Assembly (NCBI GenBank): GCA_014529385.2
Contig: CM043958.1
Location: forward strand, 126,487,817 to 126,551,316
Reading direction: 5' to 3'
Length of the DNA: 63,500 nucleotides
Source of the DNA: Adiantum capillus-veneris
Lineage: Eukaryota > Streptophyta > Polypodiopsida > Polypodiales > Pteridaceae
Shown: positions 17,761 to 28,698 of the stretch, in pieces
Layout: each line of letters starts with the position of its first letter
Numbering within the stretch: the stretch's first letter is position 1
The notes under the pieces: model-generated
Seen by the model: the letters and a program-made list of their open reading frames with translations, nothing else
What the model was told of the DNA's origin: nothing
Database searches by the model: none
Made by a program: the position numbers and the translations under genes

Positions 17761-18740
17761 GCTTCTCCTCATAATGGGGGCCTTACAAATGTGCGCTTTT
17801 ACCACAAAAAATTACAAGGGTAAATCAGGCTCCATACTTAACAACACCAAGAGGGAATGTCCTATAGTACATTCACCAATATTCATTTGGGCATTTAATA
17901 GGAATATCCCACTCCTTTTCCAAAAATCCTTGTGCATTTGGATTTTTTCACCACTCCAAAACTCTTTCACTCTTCTATTTGGATCTTAAGATAGGATCCA
18001 ATCACATCTTGCATGCCACATTGCAAGAAGATCATGGCAAAAAGTTTCACTCTGAAAAAGTGTTCAAAGTTTCTCTATGATCGGCAAGTATGAACTTATT
18101 TTTTGATTCCAAAATTCCCCCTCTAGTTTTGTGAACTTCTTCATCAACCGCCAACCGACACAAGGGTACCTCATATTTGCAAGAGGTACCTCATATCATA
18201 ACGTACAAGGGTAGAACCTCATGCTTGGAAAACTTGAGGTACCTCATATCATAACGTACAAGGGTAGAACCTCACACGGAGAACCTCATATTTGAGGTAC
18301 CCTTGTGTCGGTTGATATGAGGTACCTCATATCATAACGTACAAGGGTAGAACCTCACACTTAGAACCTCATGCTTGGAAACCCAAGTTTGCAAGAGTTT
18401 TGCATCAAGATCCATGTATCTGGTCTTGGTCCTCTCAACATAGACACCATGACTAGTCTCTTTTGGGTTTAAAAGATGGCTAAGTTGGGACTCGATATCA
18501 ACAACAACTTATAACGAGGGCGGGGTGGTTTCCAATTCTGCTGCCATCTCCTTACCACACAAAAAAATATTCAAATTTTTGTCAACTTGTCTTTTATCAC
18601 GATGATTTAATGAGAAAAAAAAACTTTAGGAATACTTAATAATAACCAGAGTCATTTAGTCAAAAGAAACCTCAAACATTAGAAGACAAGTGTGAAAACT
18701 TAAACATGTTGATAAGCAAGTCATAATTACAAAAAGGATA
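17761..18740. repeat. non-coding stretch with a local repeat cluster at 18152-18390
   Basis: A 36-bp unit beginning aggtacctcatatcataac occurs three times (starting about 18184, 18237 and 18329). A 22-bp perfect inverted repeat lies at 18152-18173 and 18293-18314, each arm beginning CAACCGACACAAGG in its own orientation. No gene is visible in the rest of the stretch. Confidence 0.8.
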
Positions 18741-18749
18741 CAGAACTAT

Positions 18750-20160
18750 ACAACAAATGAAATGCAATGCATCACTCCAGATGCATTGACCTATGCGTTG
18801 CCCTTGAAGGCATGTGGCATTATGAAAGATGATGAGATGGGTATCAAAATTCAAGAGGATTTTTTTGGTCAAGGATATGCCAAATAGGGGTGGGGTCAAG
18901 AAGCTCTGAATTATTTTTAGCTGATGCAAAGTGAGTGCATCTCTCCACATGCAATCACCTATGCTCACCTCTTAAAGACATGTGGCAATTTCAAAATTAT
19001 TGCTAAGTTGGGAAAAGGAACTCATATGATACTGCTAGTTAGGGGTTGTCGAGAAAAAAACGTAATGTTTGGCACTACCTTTCTCGACATGTATGCCAAA
19101 TGTGGCAGGACTAGGGAGAGAAGGCTATTTTTAGCAAATGCAAAGGTGGGGCATTGATCCAAATTCATTCAACTATGCGTTCACCTTGAAGGCACATGGC
19201 ACTATGGAAGATGCTAAAATGGGAAGCAAAATTCATGATGATTTTGTTAATCAGGGATATGCCGAATAGGGGTGGGGCCGAGAAACTCTAAAATATTTTT
19301 AGCTCATGCAAAGCGAGCGCATTGTTTTGGATGCAATCACCTATGCTCGCATCTTAAAGACATCTGGAAATTTGGAAATCATTGTTGAGATGGGCAAAAG
19401 AACTCACATGATACTATTACTTAGGGGTTGTCCATAAAATAAGTAATTCTTGGCACTACCTTGCTTGGACATGTATGCCAAATGTGGCAGGGCTAGGGAG
19501 TCAGGGCTATTTTGAGCAAATGAAAATGCAGGGCATCACTCCAAATGAATTTACCTATGCATTCACCTTGAAGGCATGTGGTGGTATGCAAGATGCTGAA
19601 ATGGATAGCAAAATTCACACTGGTTTTGTTAGTCACGGTTATGCCAAATAGGGGCAAGGTGAAGAAGCTTTGAACTATTTGCAACTAATGCAAAGCAAGT
19701 GCATCTCTCTAGATACAATCACCTACACTCTCATCTTAAAGACATGTGGAGATTTGGAAATTATTGCTGAGATGGAAAAAGAACTCACATATATGATTGT
19801 TAGTTAGGGGTCAAGAAAAAAGTAATGCTTGGCACTACCTTGCTTGACCTGTATGCCAAATGGGGTAGGGCTAGGGAGCCAGGGTTGTTTTCACCAAATG
19901 CAAAGGTAAGGCATGCTCTACATGCATTCACCTATGTGTTCACCATGAATGCATATGGCACTGTGCAAGATGCTAAAATGGGCAACAAAATTCACGATGA
20001 TATTGTTAGCTAGGGATATTCCAAATAGGGATGAGTCCAAAAAGCTTTGAACTGTTTTCAGCAGATGCAAAGCAAGCGTATCTCTCCAAATGAAATACTT
20101 GACATCATATGTTTAAGAATTTATGCAAGATTTGGTCACTTGAAATTGCTTGTGAATAAA
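18750..20160 (+). pseudogene. PPR (pentatricopeptide repeat) pseudogene made of 381-bp tandem units
   Basis: Translated pieces show plant PPR landmarks: SPHAITYAHLLKTCG, GTTFLDMYAKCGR, FTYAFTLKACGGMQDAEM-like segments, and LDMYAKCG-like ends. Four units start at about 18768, 19151, 19531 and 19911, so the period is 380-383 bp, or about 127 codons per unit. Each unit carries two to three PPR motifs. Stops (for example 'gccaaatag' repeated in successive units) and missing bases interrupt every unit. PPR proteins bind organelle RNA, and this copy cannot encode one. The stop after 'YAK' in successive units suggests that it predates the tandem amplification. Confidence 0.8.
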
Positions 20161-21551
20161 ATTGGGAAGAAAATACATGAGATCAAACAATGTACTTCGC
20201 ACAAAATGAGTTAAATCTAGTCACAAACTATGCTAGCATTAAAGTACCAATAATCCACCTTGGGTACCAAAGGAAATTTTCTTCTCATGGGTTTGTTTCC
20301 TTTGGCAAATTTCGGTATTCAAGACCCTATCAATATAGGTATAAGAACCTAAGGATGATCAGGATGTTGTGAAGAGGGCATAACTCCAAGTGTTGTTTAG
20401 GGCACCGACTTTAGCTGCTCCATGCAATGCCACTCTGCATTTGCCTTGCAAAATGAATATCCTGTCGTTCACCCTAGCTTCACGATGGCCTTTCTATAAG
20501 TTAAGCAATGACAACACCATCATTGCTTATCTACTTTAAAAAGTTTGAGTCCCTATATATTGTAGAAGAGACTTATAAATAAGGGCTTTGGTCCCGCATG
20601 CCGTACCAATGCAAACTTTAATGTTTTCTTTTGCCAAGTTTTTCACCTCTTTTCTCTAGTGCGTCAAGCTTGACCATGCAATGCCAAGCTTCTCTCATCA
20701 CACCAACACCAACTCGTGGATCCTCTCTGCACCTTTCTCTTTCAAGACTTTGAGAATGCACCTTCTTCTTCCTCATTGACTTCTTCTCCATTGGTGCAAC
20801 TTGCAAGTTGAATCTACACGTGATACCAAGGCCAAATATGTAGCTTGTGTAGATATCTTCTCCAAGGGATCAAACCACCCTGGTTCTATAGCTGCAAGGA
20901 ATTCCATCTTAGTGTGTTTTTCCACTTATAAGTTACTTCAACTTCATTGTTAACTGAAGCTCCTATGTTTAGGCCATGTGCTTGCTTGTTACCCACTAGA
21001 ACCAATAATCCAAAGGGGATAACAATCCCCCTTCAGCATGAGTGTTGCAATCCCTCCCCCCGGCCTTGTGTAATAGCAAGAATAAAAAAACAATCATGGT
21101 TTGTAATCAAGAGATTGATCAAAACAAGATTAAAACCACAAATAAAATCAAGTACCATTCAACATTATTGATATAAATAGATGAACACCATGGTAACTAA
21201 CTGTAACTATAATAAGATACACATTCAATTGTTGCTAGATTTAGTTTTGGGTGCATTTGACTCCTTCATTTGGTTTAGCACCATCCATGAGGCTTCACTC
21301 TTATAGCCGATTATGTCCTGAATGAGTTTGAAGTAACTTCTCACTATGTTTGTGTGACCCATCGTCCAAACAGGAAATGAGCATGAAGAAGAGGTTAATC
21401 TAGCAATTATTAATCTATATTTGAAGAATTTTCTATATGTTCTAGAACCTTTTTATAGAATGTGTATATAATTTTTGATATACTTTTGTTTTATAGGCTA
21501 AATACCAATCACATCAACATGGAAAACGAGCCTTTGAAGAGCATCTTCTTA
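20161..21551. other. no recognisable gene
   Basis: Open frames such as 20190-20372 and 20947-21171 show no motif I know. A stretch near 20820-20860 (DTKAKYVACV) vaguely recalls the copia RNase H motif 'TEAEYVA', but nothing around it supports that. The rest is AT-rich non-coding sequence. Confidence 0.4.
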
Positions 21552-22755
21552 TGGAATGTTGAAATAGTTGCCGCATTTGTCAAATAATTTTTGGGAATGG
21601 ATTTCTATACAAAAAGTGTATGCAAGAATAATATTGATGGAAGAAGTCTCTTGTATAGCTTTGTGGATTCATGGAAAGTGATAGGAATAGAGGTTAGTGG
21701 ACATAGACTTGATTTGCATAGTTGGGTGCAAAGCAAATTGGTTGAGGCGGAGACTTTGTCATCCACTCTAAGATAGGTTTCACAAGAAGTGCCTCCTCAC
21801 GTGTAGCATAATCATTTGTCCTTGACATACGTTGGAAGATATGAGGCAAATTTTCTCAACAATGAGCACAATGTCCAAGTGAAATCAGAATCTCATTTTG
21901 TAGTACAAATTCCAAACAGTGCAAAGGAAGAAGGCTTCCTTCATATAAATCATTCTTGGGAGCATTTCACATACAATAGGAACTTGGAATGGATTTGCAT
22001 GTGGACCAAACAAGAGATAGGTTTGTTTCCCATCGACAGGTTTATGCAAGCAGCCTTCAAGAAGGACAAAGAAATGAGGGAGCATGTGGAGAAGTTCATT
22101 CATCAAAAGCAAAAGACACTATCTACTTTTGAGGCCCACACTGAAGACAAGGACTTTGATTATATGACAGAGAGACAAATCTATCTAAAACTAAACCAGC
22201 ATAGGTGTTACATGAGAATCAAAGAAGGGCCATTGTTTGAAGGGCTTACTAAAATTCACCAATTCCCAATTGAAGATATCTCGCACTTGGAGACTGTTGA
22301 TGACGACTGCAACCATGAAAAACTAGGCATCAAGATGGTTGACCTTGAAGTAGATGATTCATTTGTAGGCATAAAAAATCCTTCCGCTCCTCTACATCAT
22401 ATAAAGAGGCTTGCTATGTCCCTACAAGTGGTGAAGATAAGGTCAAAATCATGGGATCATCCAATCCTATAACTAAAGACAATGTGAGAATTATATGTGG
22501 ATTGTTTCCCAAAGTACACCACAATTTTTTTTTTCATTCCAATCCTTGATTCACACACAAAGGAAGTTGGTAGAGGCATAGTATTTTTGAAGTGACATGG
22601 TGGAAATGATTATGAGCGGTGGAAGGTGGAGATTGAATCTTTGAGAAATGATGCAAAGAGTCTTTATATTTTTGAAAATATTTTGGCAGGATCCAGATTA
22701 CATATTATAAGTACCTCTAGTCTAGCAAAGCATCTAAACTACATTCATTTTTAAT
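21552..22755 (+). pseudogene. SAM-domain protein pseudogene
   Basis: The frame from 21552 reads WNVEIVAAFVK, stop, FLGMDFYTKSVCKNNIDG, RSLLYSFVDSWKVIGIEV, SGHRLDLHSWVQSK. This follows the sterile alpha motif consensus (W..EDV..FL...GL..Y...F..N.IDG..LL.L....K.LGI...GHRL.L...I), a helical interaction module. The same frame continues with stops at 21585-21587, 21774-21776 and about 21804, then an uninterrupted 218-codon stretch (21816-22472). That stretch contains a segment rich in charged residues (FIHQKQKTLSTFEAHTEDKDF) that I do not recognise. A further piece (YERWKVEIESLRNDAKSLYIFENIL) follows near 22610-22750 in another frame. It looks like a processed or fragmentary host gene copy. Confidence 0.6.
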
Positions 22756-24719
22756 ATTTTCCATGAATCACTTGTTGTTTTTCAAAAGAATCAAATAATA
22801 GAGGTTCCACTTGTGTTTCTTAGCAAGATTGAGCCCTAATCAAATGATGAAGAAGGGTAGGTAAATTGTAATATTTCTCTTGTGCCTTGTAAATATCAAT
22901 TATTTGTCTTTGCATATGTTTGTTACTACAAGATTCTTATAGCCTTGGAAGGATACAAGCCCCTTATCTTTGCCACAAAAGTCAAGTGTGAAAATATATG
23001 TGCCTGAGACATGGGCACATACGTACACTTTATTTGTCTTGTATGCATGTTCAGTCTGGCATTTGAAGAGTAATAATAGATGTCTCCTTGTTTGTGAAAG
23101 TCTTCCAAGAGGCACATTTCATAAAGTATGTACTATGCTGCCATGATAAAGACACAATTAAAAATTATCTAATTTAGTCTATGTACACACTTCAATTATC
23201 ATTGCCATGCGCTTCTAGCTAGTTTCAAATTAATAGATCATTGTACTATGGGCCTTGATAAGTAGATTTCTCAAAATGCATGCTTTAGTGACAATGGAAT
23301 GATCCACAAGACTACATATTGAAACAATAAGGAAGAAAAATCTATTTATATTCCTTTGCTTCTAATGGTGGATATTCAAGATTGGTGTCACATTTAGTGA
23401 TAACTTTGTCATATGAACAAATGAATGGTTATCACTTACAAGGTGATAAATTCTTGTATTTGTATTGATTGACGGTTTGATTAGTTGAAGTTGTTTATCG
23501 AGTACCTCTTATAAATTTTTTCTACATTTTACTTGCTTGAAAGGCAAGGTGCATCATTTGCAAATCTAGCTCATTAGATTCCCATAGAGTAGAATCTAGT
23601 CTCATCACCTAATTCAACGTACCTCTATTGAAAGTACATTATGCTCGTTATACTACATTTATATAAGTTAGTTTCAATAGTTTCCATTATGGTTGACTCC
23701 AATCAAGTACCATTTAATTTAGTTTGAATTGCATGCAATTAAATTATTGCAATATGATACATTTTATTTTACTCAAGTGCAAGTGAGCTCAATAGTGCAT
23801 TTGATTCCAATTGCACTATCTAGCTATTGAGATTGATTGAAATAAGGTAAATGCATGGAAATTAAGCTTTTTAAGTTGAAATTTATCTACTTGAAATTCA
23901 ACAAGAGTTCTATCAAAGATAAAATAGATTTTAGATTTTATTAGACTAAAATGCAAATAAGTCAAAAATAAGTGCTCATAGTCTCACTTGAATGATAGCT
24001 TAATGCTATTGAACGGAGACAAGTCCCAACAATTGAAAAGAATTTGATAAAGCTTGAGTCAAAATTGAGTTTACATTTATAAGTGAATAATTCTCATGAA
24101 ATTTACATTTTTTAAATCTAGAGAATTTGAGGCTATCAAATTGTAAAAATTTCTCATGATCCCCCTCATGAACCAAACTTCAAGGGCAACTATCAATTGC
24201 ATTATGATCTAACAAATCATAGCTAAATGTGTGTAGTAAATTCAATTAAGAGTAATATCATCCAACATGATTTAAATGTTTTTGAGCCAAATTTGGTGCT
24301 CTTCGGTCTAATTGATTCTTGAATGAATCCAATTTGAGCCCAACTAAGTTCAAGGGGTTTATTGATGTACAATTCAGTCCTGGTAAGTTTTGATTATCTT
24401 CATTCCAAGTCAACTTTAAAATTCATTGATGTGATTTGTGTGTAATTGGCTCAAATGAAGTGCAAGTGAGTCTATCTGAGTTCAACTTTCTTCATTTGAC
24501 TATGATAAGTAGAATTAAGTGCAACTAAGTCCATCTAAGTAGAGTGAAATTGACTTAGTGTTGTTTATAACCAGCTAAGTGCAATTAAACAAGATTTATT
24601 AGCTTCCAATTGTGTTTAAAGAAGTACAAATGGTGCTTTTGCTTCATTACTGACCAACTCCGATTAATTGTTTTATGGATAATGAACTTTTTGACATTAA
24701 TTACATTGTAGTGAAATAC
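22756..24719. other. AT-rich sequence with degenerate short repeats, no gene seen
   Basis: Between about 24260 and 24620, motifs such as aagtgcaa and gtccatct recur irregularly ('agtgcaagtgagtc', 'agtgcaactaagtc', 'agtgcaattaaa'). This suggests an old, decayed tandem repeat. No coding frame or RNA gene is evident. Confidence 0.5.
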
Positions 24720-25330
24720 GTGTTTTCATTTCCTCTAATATAGAGAATACTGTCTAGTAGAAGTGAAACTTGAATTCTTATAATTCTATTACCCACTTCA
24801 TAATTTGCTTTCCTGGCTTTAAATAGAGCATCACTTCTGGCAACAATTTGTTGGCTGTCAGCACATAAAAATTTTGCACAATGAGATACACCTTGAACTT
24901 CCTGCAAGAAAAAGCTAAGGCCATGACCCACTACTTTGCTTTGGTGTAGGTCGCCTCTCTAGGACTTATCACTATGCTTTCAAAAAAGACAGGTTTATAG
25001 CTCCTTCCTACTTTTTGCAACAATACCGCCTCAATAGCCATCGTTCCTATCGTCACGACGACATAAAAATCATCTTCTTGATTGGGTGAAAACACCATAG
25101 GCAATTGACACAAGATTTCCTTCCCCCTATCAAAAGCTTCATGAGCTTCTTCATCCCATTCAAAACCATGCACCTGTTGCACTCTCTTTTGAAGGGGGTA
25201 TACATACTGTGACAGCATCCAAACAAACCTTGATAGATATTTCAACTTGTGCACAAATGATGTTAGACTCTAAGCATTGGAAGGAGGCTCCATCAGGACT
25301 AGAGCCTTGAACTTTTTTAGAGTTGTCTCA
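24720..25330 (-). pseudogene. Ty3/gypsy RNase H relic
   Basis: The minus frame 25254-24931 reads HKLKYLSRFVWMLSQYVYPL, FEWDEEAHEAFDRGKEILC, VTIGTMAIEAVLLQK and YKPVFFESIVISPREATYTKAK, then a stop. This is the RT-RNase H connection and RNase H start. After the stop the same frame continues with LAFSCRKFKVYLI, LKPGKQIMKWVIEL and EFKFHF, the RNase H C-terminal landmarks. Upstream at about 25320 the segment KALVLMEPPSNA is the preceding linker. Arrangement and sequence resemble the RNase H of the Tat element at 42700-43220. No LTR or other domain is attached, and the fragment ends where copy B begins nearby. Confidence 0.75.
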
Positions 25331-25765
25331 ATTTTTAACCATGGTTTTCCTATATAGAAAATAGAAGGTACGGTCATTTTATTATACTCAATAGCACGTT
25401 ACCTAGATAATCCACTTGATTTCCTAAATAGAATCAATGTGTTATGTAGACATTTCCTTTTCCTGGATATATATAGGAAATCCATCTTGGTATGACTATT
25501 AGAATAGATACGTTTTACAATAATATACATAGGTTTTTCCTATGTAGGAATTGATTTAAAGTTCCTTGTGTCAGTTCTCTTACCTTTTGTAGGTTTGAAA
25601 AGGATCTTGAAGCCCAAGCAGTGATAGGCTTACCTATAGAACACCGGCCCCTTGGGGAAACTCTTAAGCAATGGCTCATACTATAGTACTACTAACCCAA
25701 AGGGGTAGAGCTCAAGGCCAAAATCTTTGGAATTCAATTTTCTCACTATAGGCCGACAATATTGG
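25331..25765. other. no recognisable gene
   Basis: AT-rich sequence between the Ty3 relic and the truncated LTR of copy B. Nothing can be assigned. The missing 5' part of copy B's LTR would be expected here but does not match. Confidence 0.4.
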
Positions 25766-26945
25766 CAGGAATAGCAGGGGAGGCACTTGACTGCATATGG
25801 AAAGAAAGCAGGTTGCACCACTTGAGGGCCATGCAGGAGGGGGGGTTGCCAGGTTCAGGGGTCACCACGGTGCAGAGGGCCATGGGCTGCAGCCCATCAA
25901 AAAATCCTGGGCTGGAGTTGGATATCAGGAGGGAAGCAGCCCGCTATACAAAAAGTGGCAGCCAGCTATGCAGACGTAGGCAGGTTGGCTTGCAGACGAG
26001 AGGTCGCCACCTGAGAGGTAGGGTGAGTTGCCAGGTGCAGGGGTACACCCGTGGACAGGTCTTGAAGGAGAGGGAAGGCCCAGATGACCGGCAGGCATTG
26101 AGGAGAAGGTGCATAGGCTATAGACAGGAGAAGGCTGCAGGGTTGCGCCATCAAGGAGGTGATGGGCCTGGCCGAGAACAGAGAAAGAATGGCCTCCACG
26201 GGGTCGCAATAGGAGGAGGTACATCACTTGGGAGGCAAGGAAGGGCCGTCAAGGAGCTGGCCATGGTCGGGTCATGAGGGAGGTGCGCCAAAGAGAGCTG
26301 CCAGGAGAGGACAAAGGGAGAGATAGGACAGCAAGGGAGGCCGCCAGTGGTGGCTGTGATTGGAGTCACGAGGGGCTGCAAGAAGCTTGAAGGGGGCCAC
26401 CATCTGTGAGTAAAGACGAGCAAGGGGCTGCCTATGCATGGAGAGGTGAATCGATTGAGGAGCTTTGGACAAGAAGAAGCCAACGAGGGCTTCGGTGGTT
26501 GTTCAGGACATGGCAAAAAAGGTTCGAGAGTGTGTCCCTTGAAGATTGTGTATCGAGGTTGTTTTGAAGCAAGGATAGCAATCATTGCCGGGTTATGTTT
26601 GCGCTGTCTAAGACCACTTATTTCTTCTCGTCTATCTCGTCACATGCCCTAATACACTCGTGGTAGCGTTCGCTTCGGATTTTGTGTATGGTTGTGTGCA
26701 GAGAGGGAGGGAGAGAATAATTGAGTGAGTTGTTTTGTGTGTGGTCAAGGCGTGTGTCACCTCTGTGTGAATGTGTATATCCGGAAATGCTAGTAGGAGA
26801 GCCTGTTCATTGGAAGTTTGCAAAAAGTGAGTGTGTGTGTGTGTGTGTGAGATTCTGTGTGGCTTGGGGTGTTCGATATCTGATGGGCTATAGAGAGGCA
26901 TCTAGTTTGTATACTGTGTGTGTTCCCATTTCTCACATCCCATCA
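25766..26945 (+). repeat. 5' LTR of copy B, truncated at its start
   Basis: It matches 29625-30789. It begins at CAGGAATAG preceded by gg, exactly the junction used by the internal duplication in the 3' LTR (29625). It lacks the first 0.7 to 0.9 kb of the LTR. It ends near catcccatca. Confidence 0.85.
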
Positions 26946-26946
26946 A

Positions 26947-26964
26947 TGGTGCCCCCACTGAGGA
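26947..26964 (+). promoter_or_regulatory. putative primer binding site of copy B
   Basis: TGGTGCCCCCACTGAGG starts with the TGG needed to pair with a tRNA CCA end and lies directly after the LTR. I cannot name the matching tRNA. Confidence 0.45.
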
Positions 26965-26982
26965 TCTACTGATTTCTCCTCG

Positions 26983-27982
26983 ATGAAGTCTGAAAGCCTG
27001 AAGATGATGCATGATATTGACTTGGTGCTTGCTAGAGAAGAAGAGGCTGCGGATTGGTTTTCCAATCTAGAGCTATACCTGTTGCAGTTGAGAATTTGTG
27101 GACATGAAGCCAAATTGAAGGCCCTACCATTGGTTCTACAAGGACAAGCCAAAGCTTGGTTCAAAGGACTGAAGATTGCAGATCGGCAGTCGATGAGCAA
27201 GATTCGCAAACAATTTGTTGAAGCTTTTCAAAACCAAGTTTATCCATCGGACTTGGGTGAACAATTAAGCAAGCTAAAGCAGGATGTAAGTGAAGATTTT
27301 GCTTTGTTTTTGGGTAAATGAGTCTATTTGGGAGAGACTAGCTTTTGTTACATGTGTGCGAAATGGGGACCATTTCAAGCGAGAGCAGTTTCTAGCCTGC
27401 TTGCACCCGCGAATCAAAGAGAAGGTCGAGTGTGGTCGTGCAGAGGACTATGAGCAAATGGTTTGCTTGGCAAAGGCAAAGAGCACGAAAGCAAAGAAGA
27501 AGCTAGAGATGGGTTTGTTGAAGCTGGAAGACTATGGATATAGATCACCAATGGAGTTATGTCATGCCATGAAGCCAAAGGGGAGTTCAAGCGTCAAAGA
27601 GGTAGCTGCTTTGACATTGGTAAGCCATTCTGATCATTCGTTTCAGTTTGTACCTCCAATTTGGTGTGCTGCTATACAAGACTATGTTAGCCTGGCTAGC
27701 AAGGATGCGGTCTTGGTCGAAGCGTGTATGCATGAAGAATCAAAGGAAGCTATGGATCAGAGCTCACAGGACAAGTTTGAAGATGTTGACAAAGCGATGG
27801 TCGAAGCTGTACAGGAAGAAGCTAGCCAGGGGGTTGGGCAACCTTGCCCTATCGATTCTGTTGAAGAGTGGCAGTGCATTCCAGAAGGTGTTGGTGATGT
27901 CGACCTACCAGAAGATGAGGTAATAGATCATGGCTTTCTTTCTCGCTTAGCAAATGATGTGGTCATAGAGGAGGGTGGTTGA
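26983..27982 (+). pseudogene. gag of copy B
   Basis: Frame 26983-27321 starts MKSESLKMMHDIDLVLA and continues with WFSNLELYLLQLRI, KALPLVLQGQAKAWFKGL and FVEAFQNQVYPSDLG. Frame 27290-27982 continues with WERLAFVTCVRNG and FLACLHPRIKEKVE after a one-base shift near 27305. This is a capsid-type gag domain (W.....L, A..W..GL, the F...F.....L....Q pattern). No CCHC knuckle follows. The region is instead followed by an acidic domain ending DEVIDHGFLSRLAN. Copy A reads across the position of the shift, with a poly-Phe tract. Gag would form the particle that packages the element RNA. Confidence 0.75.
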
Positions 27983-28568
27983 GCAATCCAATTTTCTTGC
28001 GCATAAAGTGGTTGAAGATGAAGTGTCAAAGGCTATGGCAGACAAAGAGTGGCATGGTGAGTCAGGTATGGAGTGCATGCCATTTGAAGAACCTACAATA
28101 GAGGGTATGCTTGGAAAACATGTAGGCTTGGATATGCAACAGGTGGAGGAAAATTGTAGTGTATTGCTACTTTATGCTATGCTATGGATACATATGGTGT
28201 TGAAGGTTTCTCTACAGGTATCTTTGTATCGGCTGCCAGGCTTTTTTGAAGAGGATTATGCTATGGAGAGCTCTCTAGCAGGTGAGAAAATCATGGGGTA
28301 TGGTGGGGATGCTTCACAGGTTGGTTTACAAGCTTGTTTTATCTATGAAGCCAGCGTATGGATACAGGGAATTGAAGATCGATACTATGCCAAGCTGCAC
28401 GAGAGGCTTGTTTTTGGGTTTACAGGTGCAAAAAAATGGTTGTATATGAAAATATTACGGATGCATGGCTGTACTCAATGCCATGTTTTTGATCAAGGTG
28501 GAGTTTACACTATGTTGGGGAGAGCCTATCGTTTTCCATTTGACCCAGGCGGGCTCTACAGCAAATGA
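27975..28568 (+). CDS. second coding region of copy B, unknown function
   Basis: This 197-codon frame overlaps the end of the gag frame by 8 bp in a different phase. It probably once belonged to the same ORF. It reads VVEDEVSKAMADKEWHG, LLLYAMLWIHMVLKVSL, LYRLPGFFEEDYAMESS and YEASVWIQGIEDRYY. The hydrophobic stretch at codons 62-80 could be membrane-associated. Copy A encodes the same sequence at 14065-13715. I recognise no domain. It is not an RT, protease or integrase. Confidence 0.45.
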   Translation: MVEQSNFLAHKVVEDEVSKAMADKEWHGESGMECMPFEEPTIEGMLGKHVGLDMQQVEENCSVLLLYAMLWIHMVLKVSLQVSLYRLPGFFEEDYAMESSLAGEKIMGYGGDASQVGLQACFIYEASVWIQGIEDRYYAKLHERLVFGFTGAKKWLYMKILRMHGCTQCHVFDQGGVYTMLGRAYRFPFDPGGLYSK

Positions 28569-28683
28569 ATATCTCTCTCTATCTATCTTATGCGTCTTGT
28601 ACATAATCTCTATCTATCAACTTCTTATTATGCAATGCTATTTTACCTAAATAATACTATGGTTGAGCATAATTAATGTTGAA

Positions 28684-28698
28684 CTAGGGGTTGGGAAA
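28684..28698 (+). promoter_or_regulatory. candidate polypurine tract of copy B
   Basis: aggggttgggaaa precedes TGATGGTACAG, which would make a TG-starting 3' LTR at 28699. Copy A has no sequence matching 28653-29011, so this boundary rests on motif position only. Confidence 0.4.

Noticed and set aside
20820-20860. Copia RNase H-like 'TKAKYVA' phrase
   Set aside because: A single short phrase with no neighbouring RNase H motifs.
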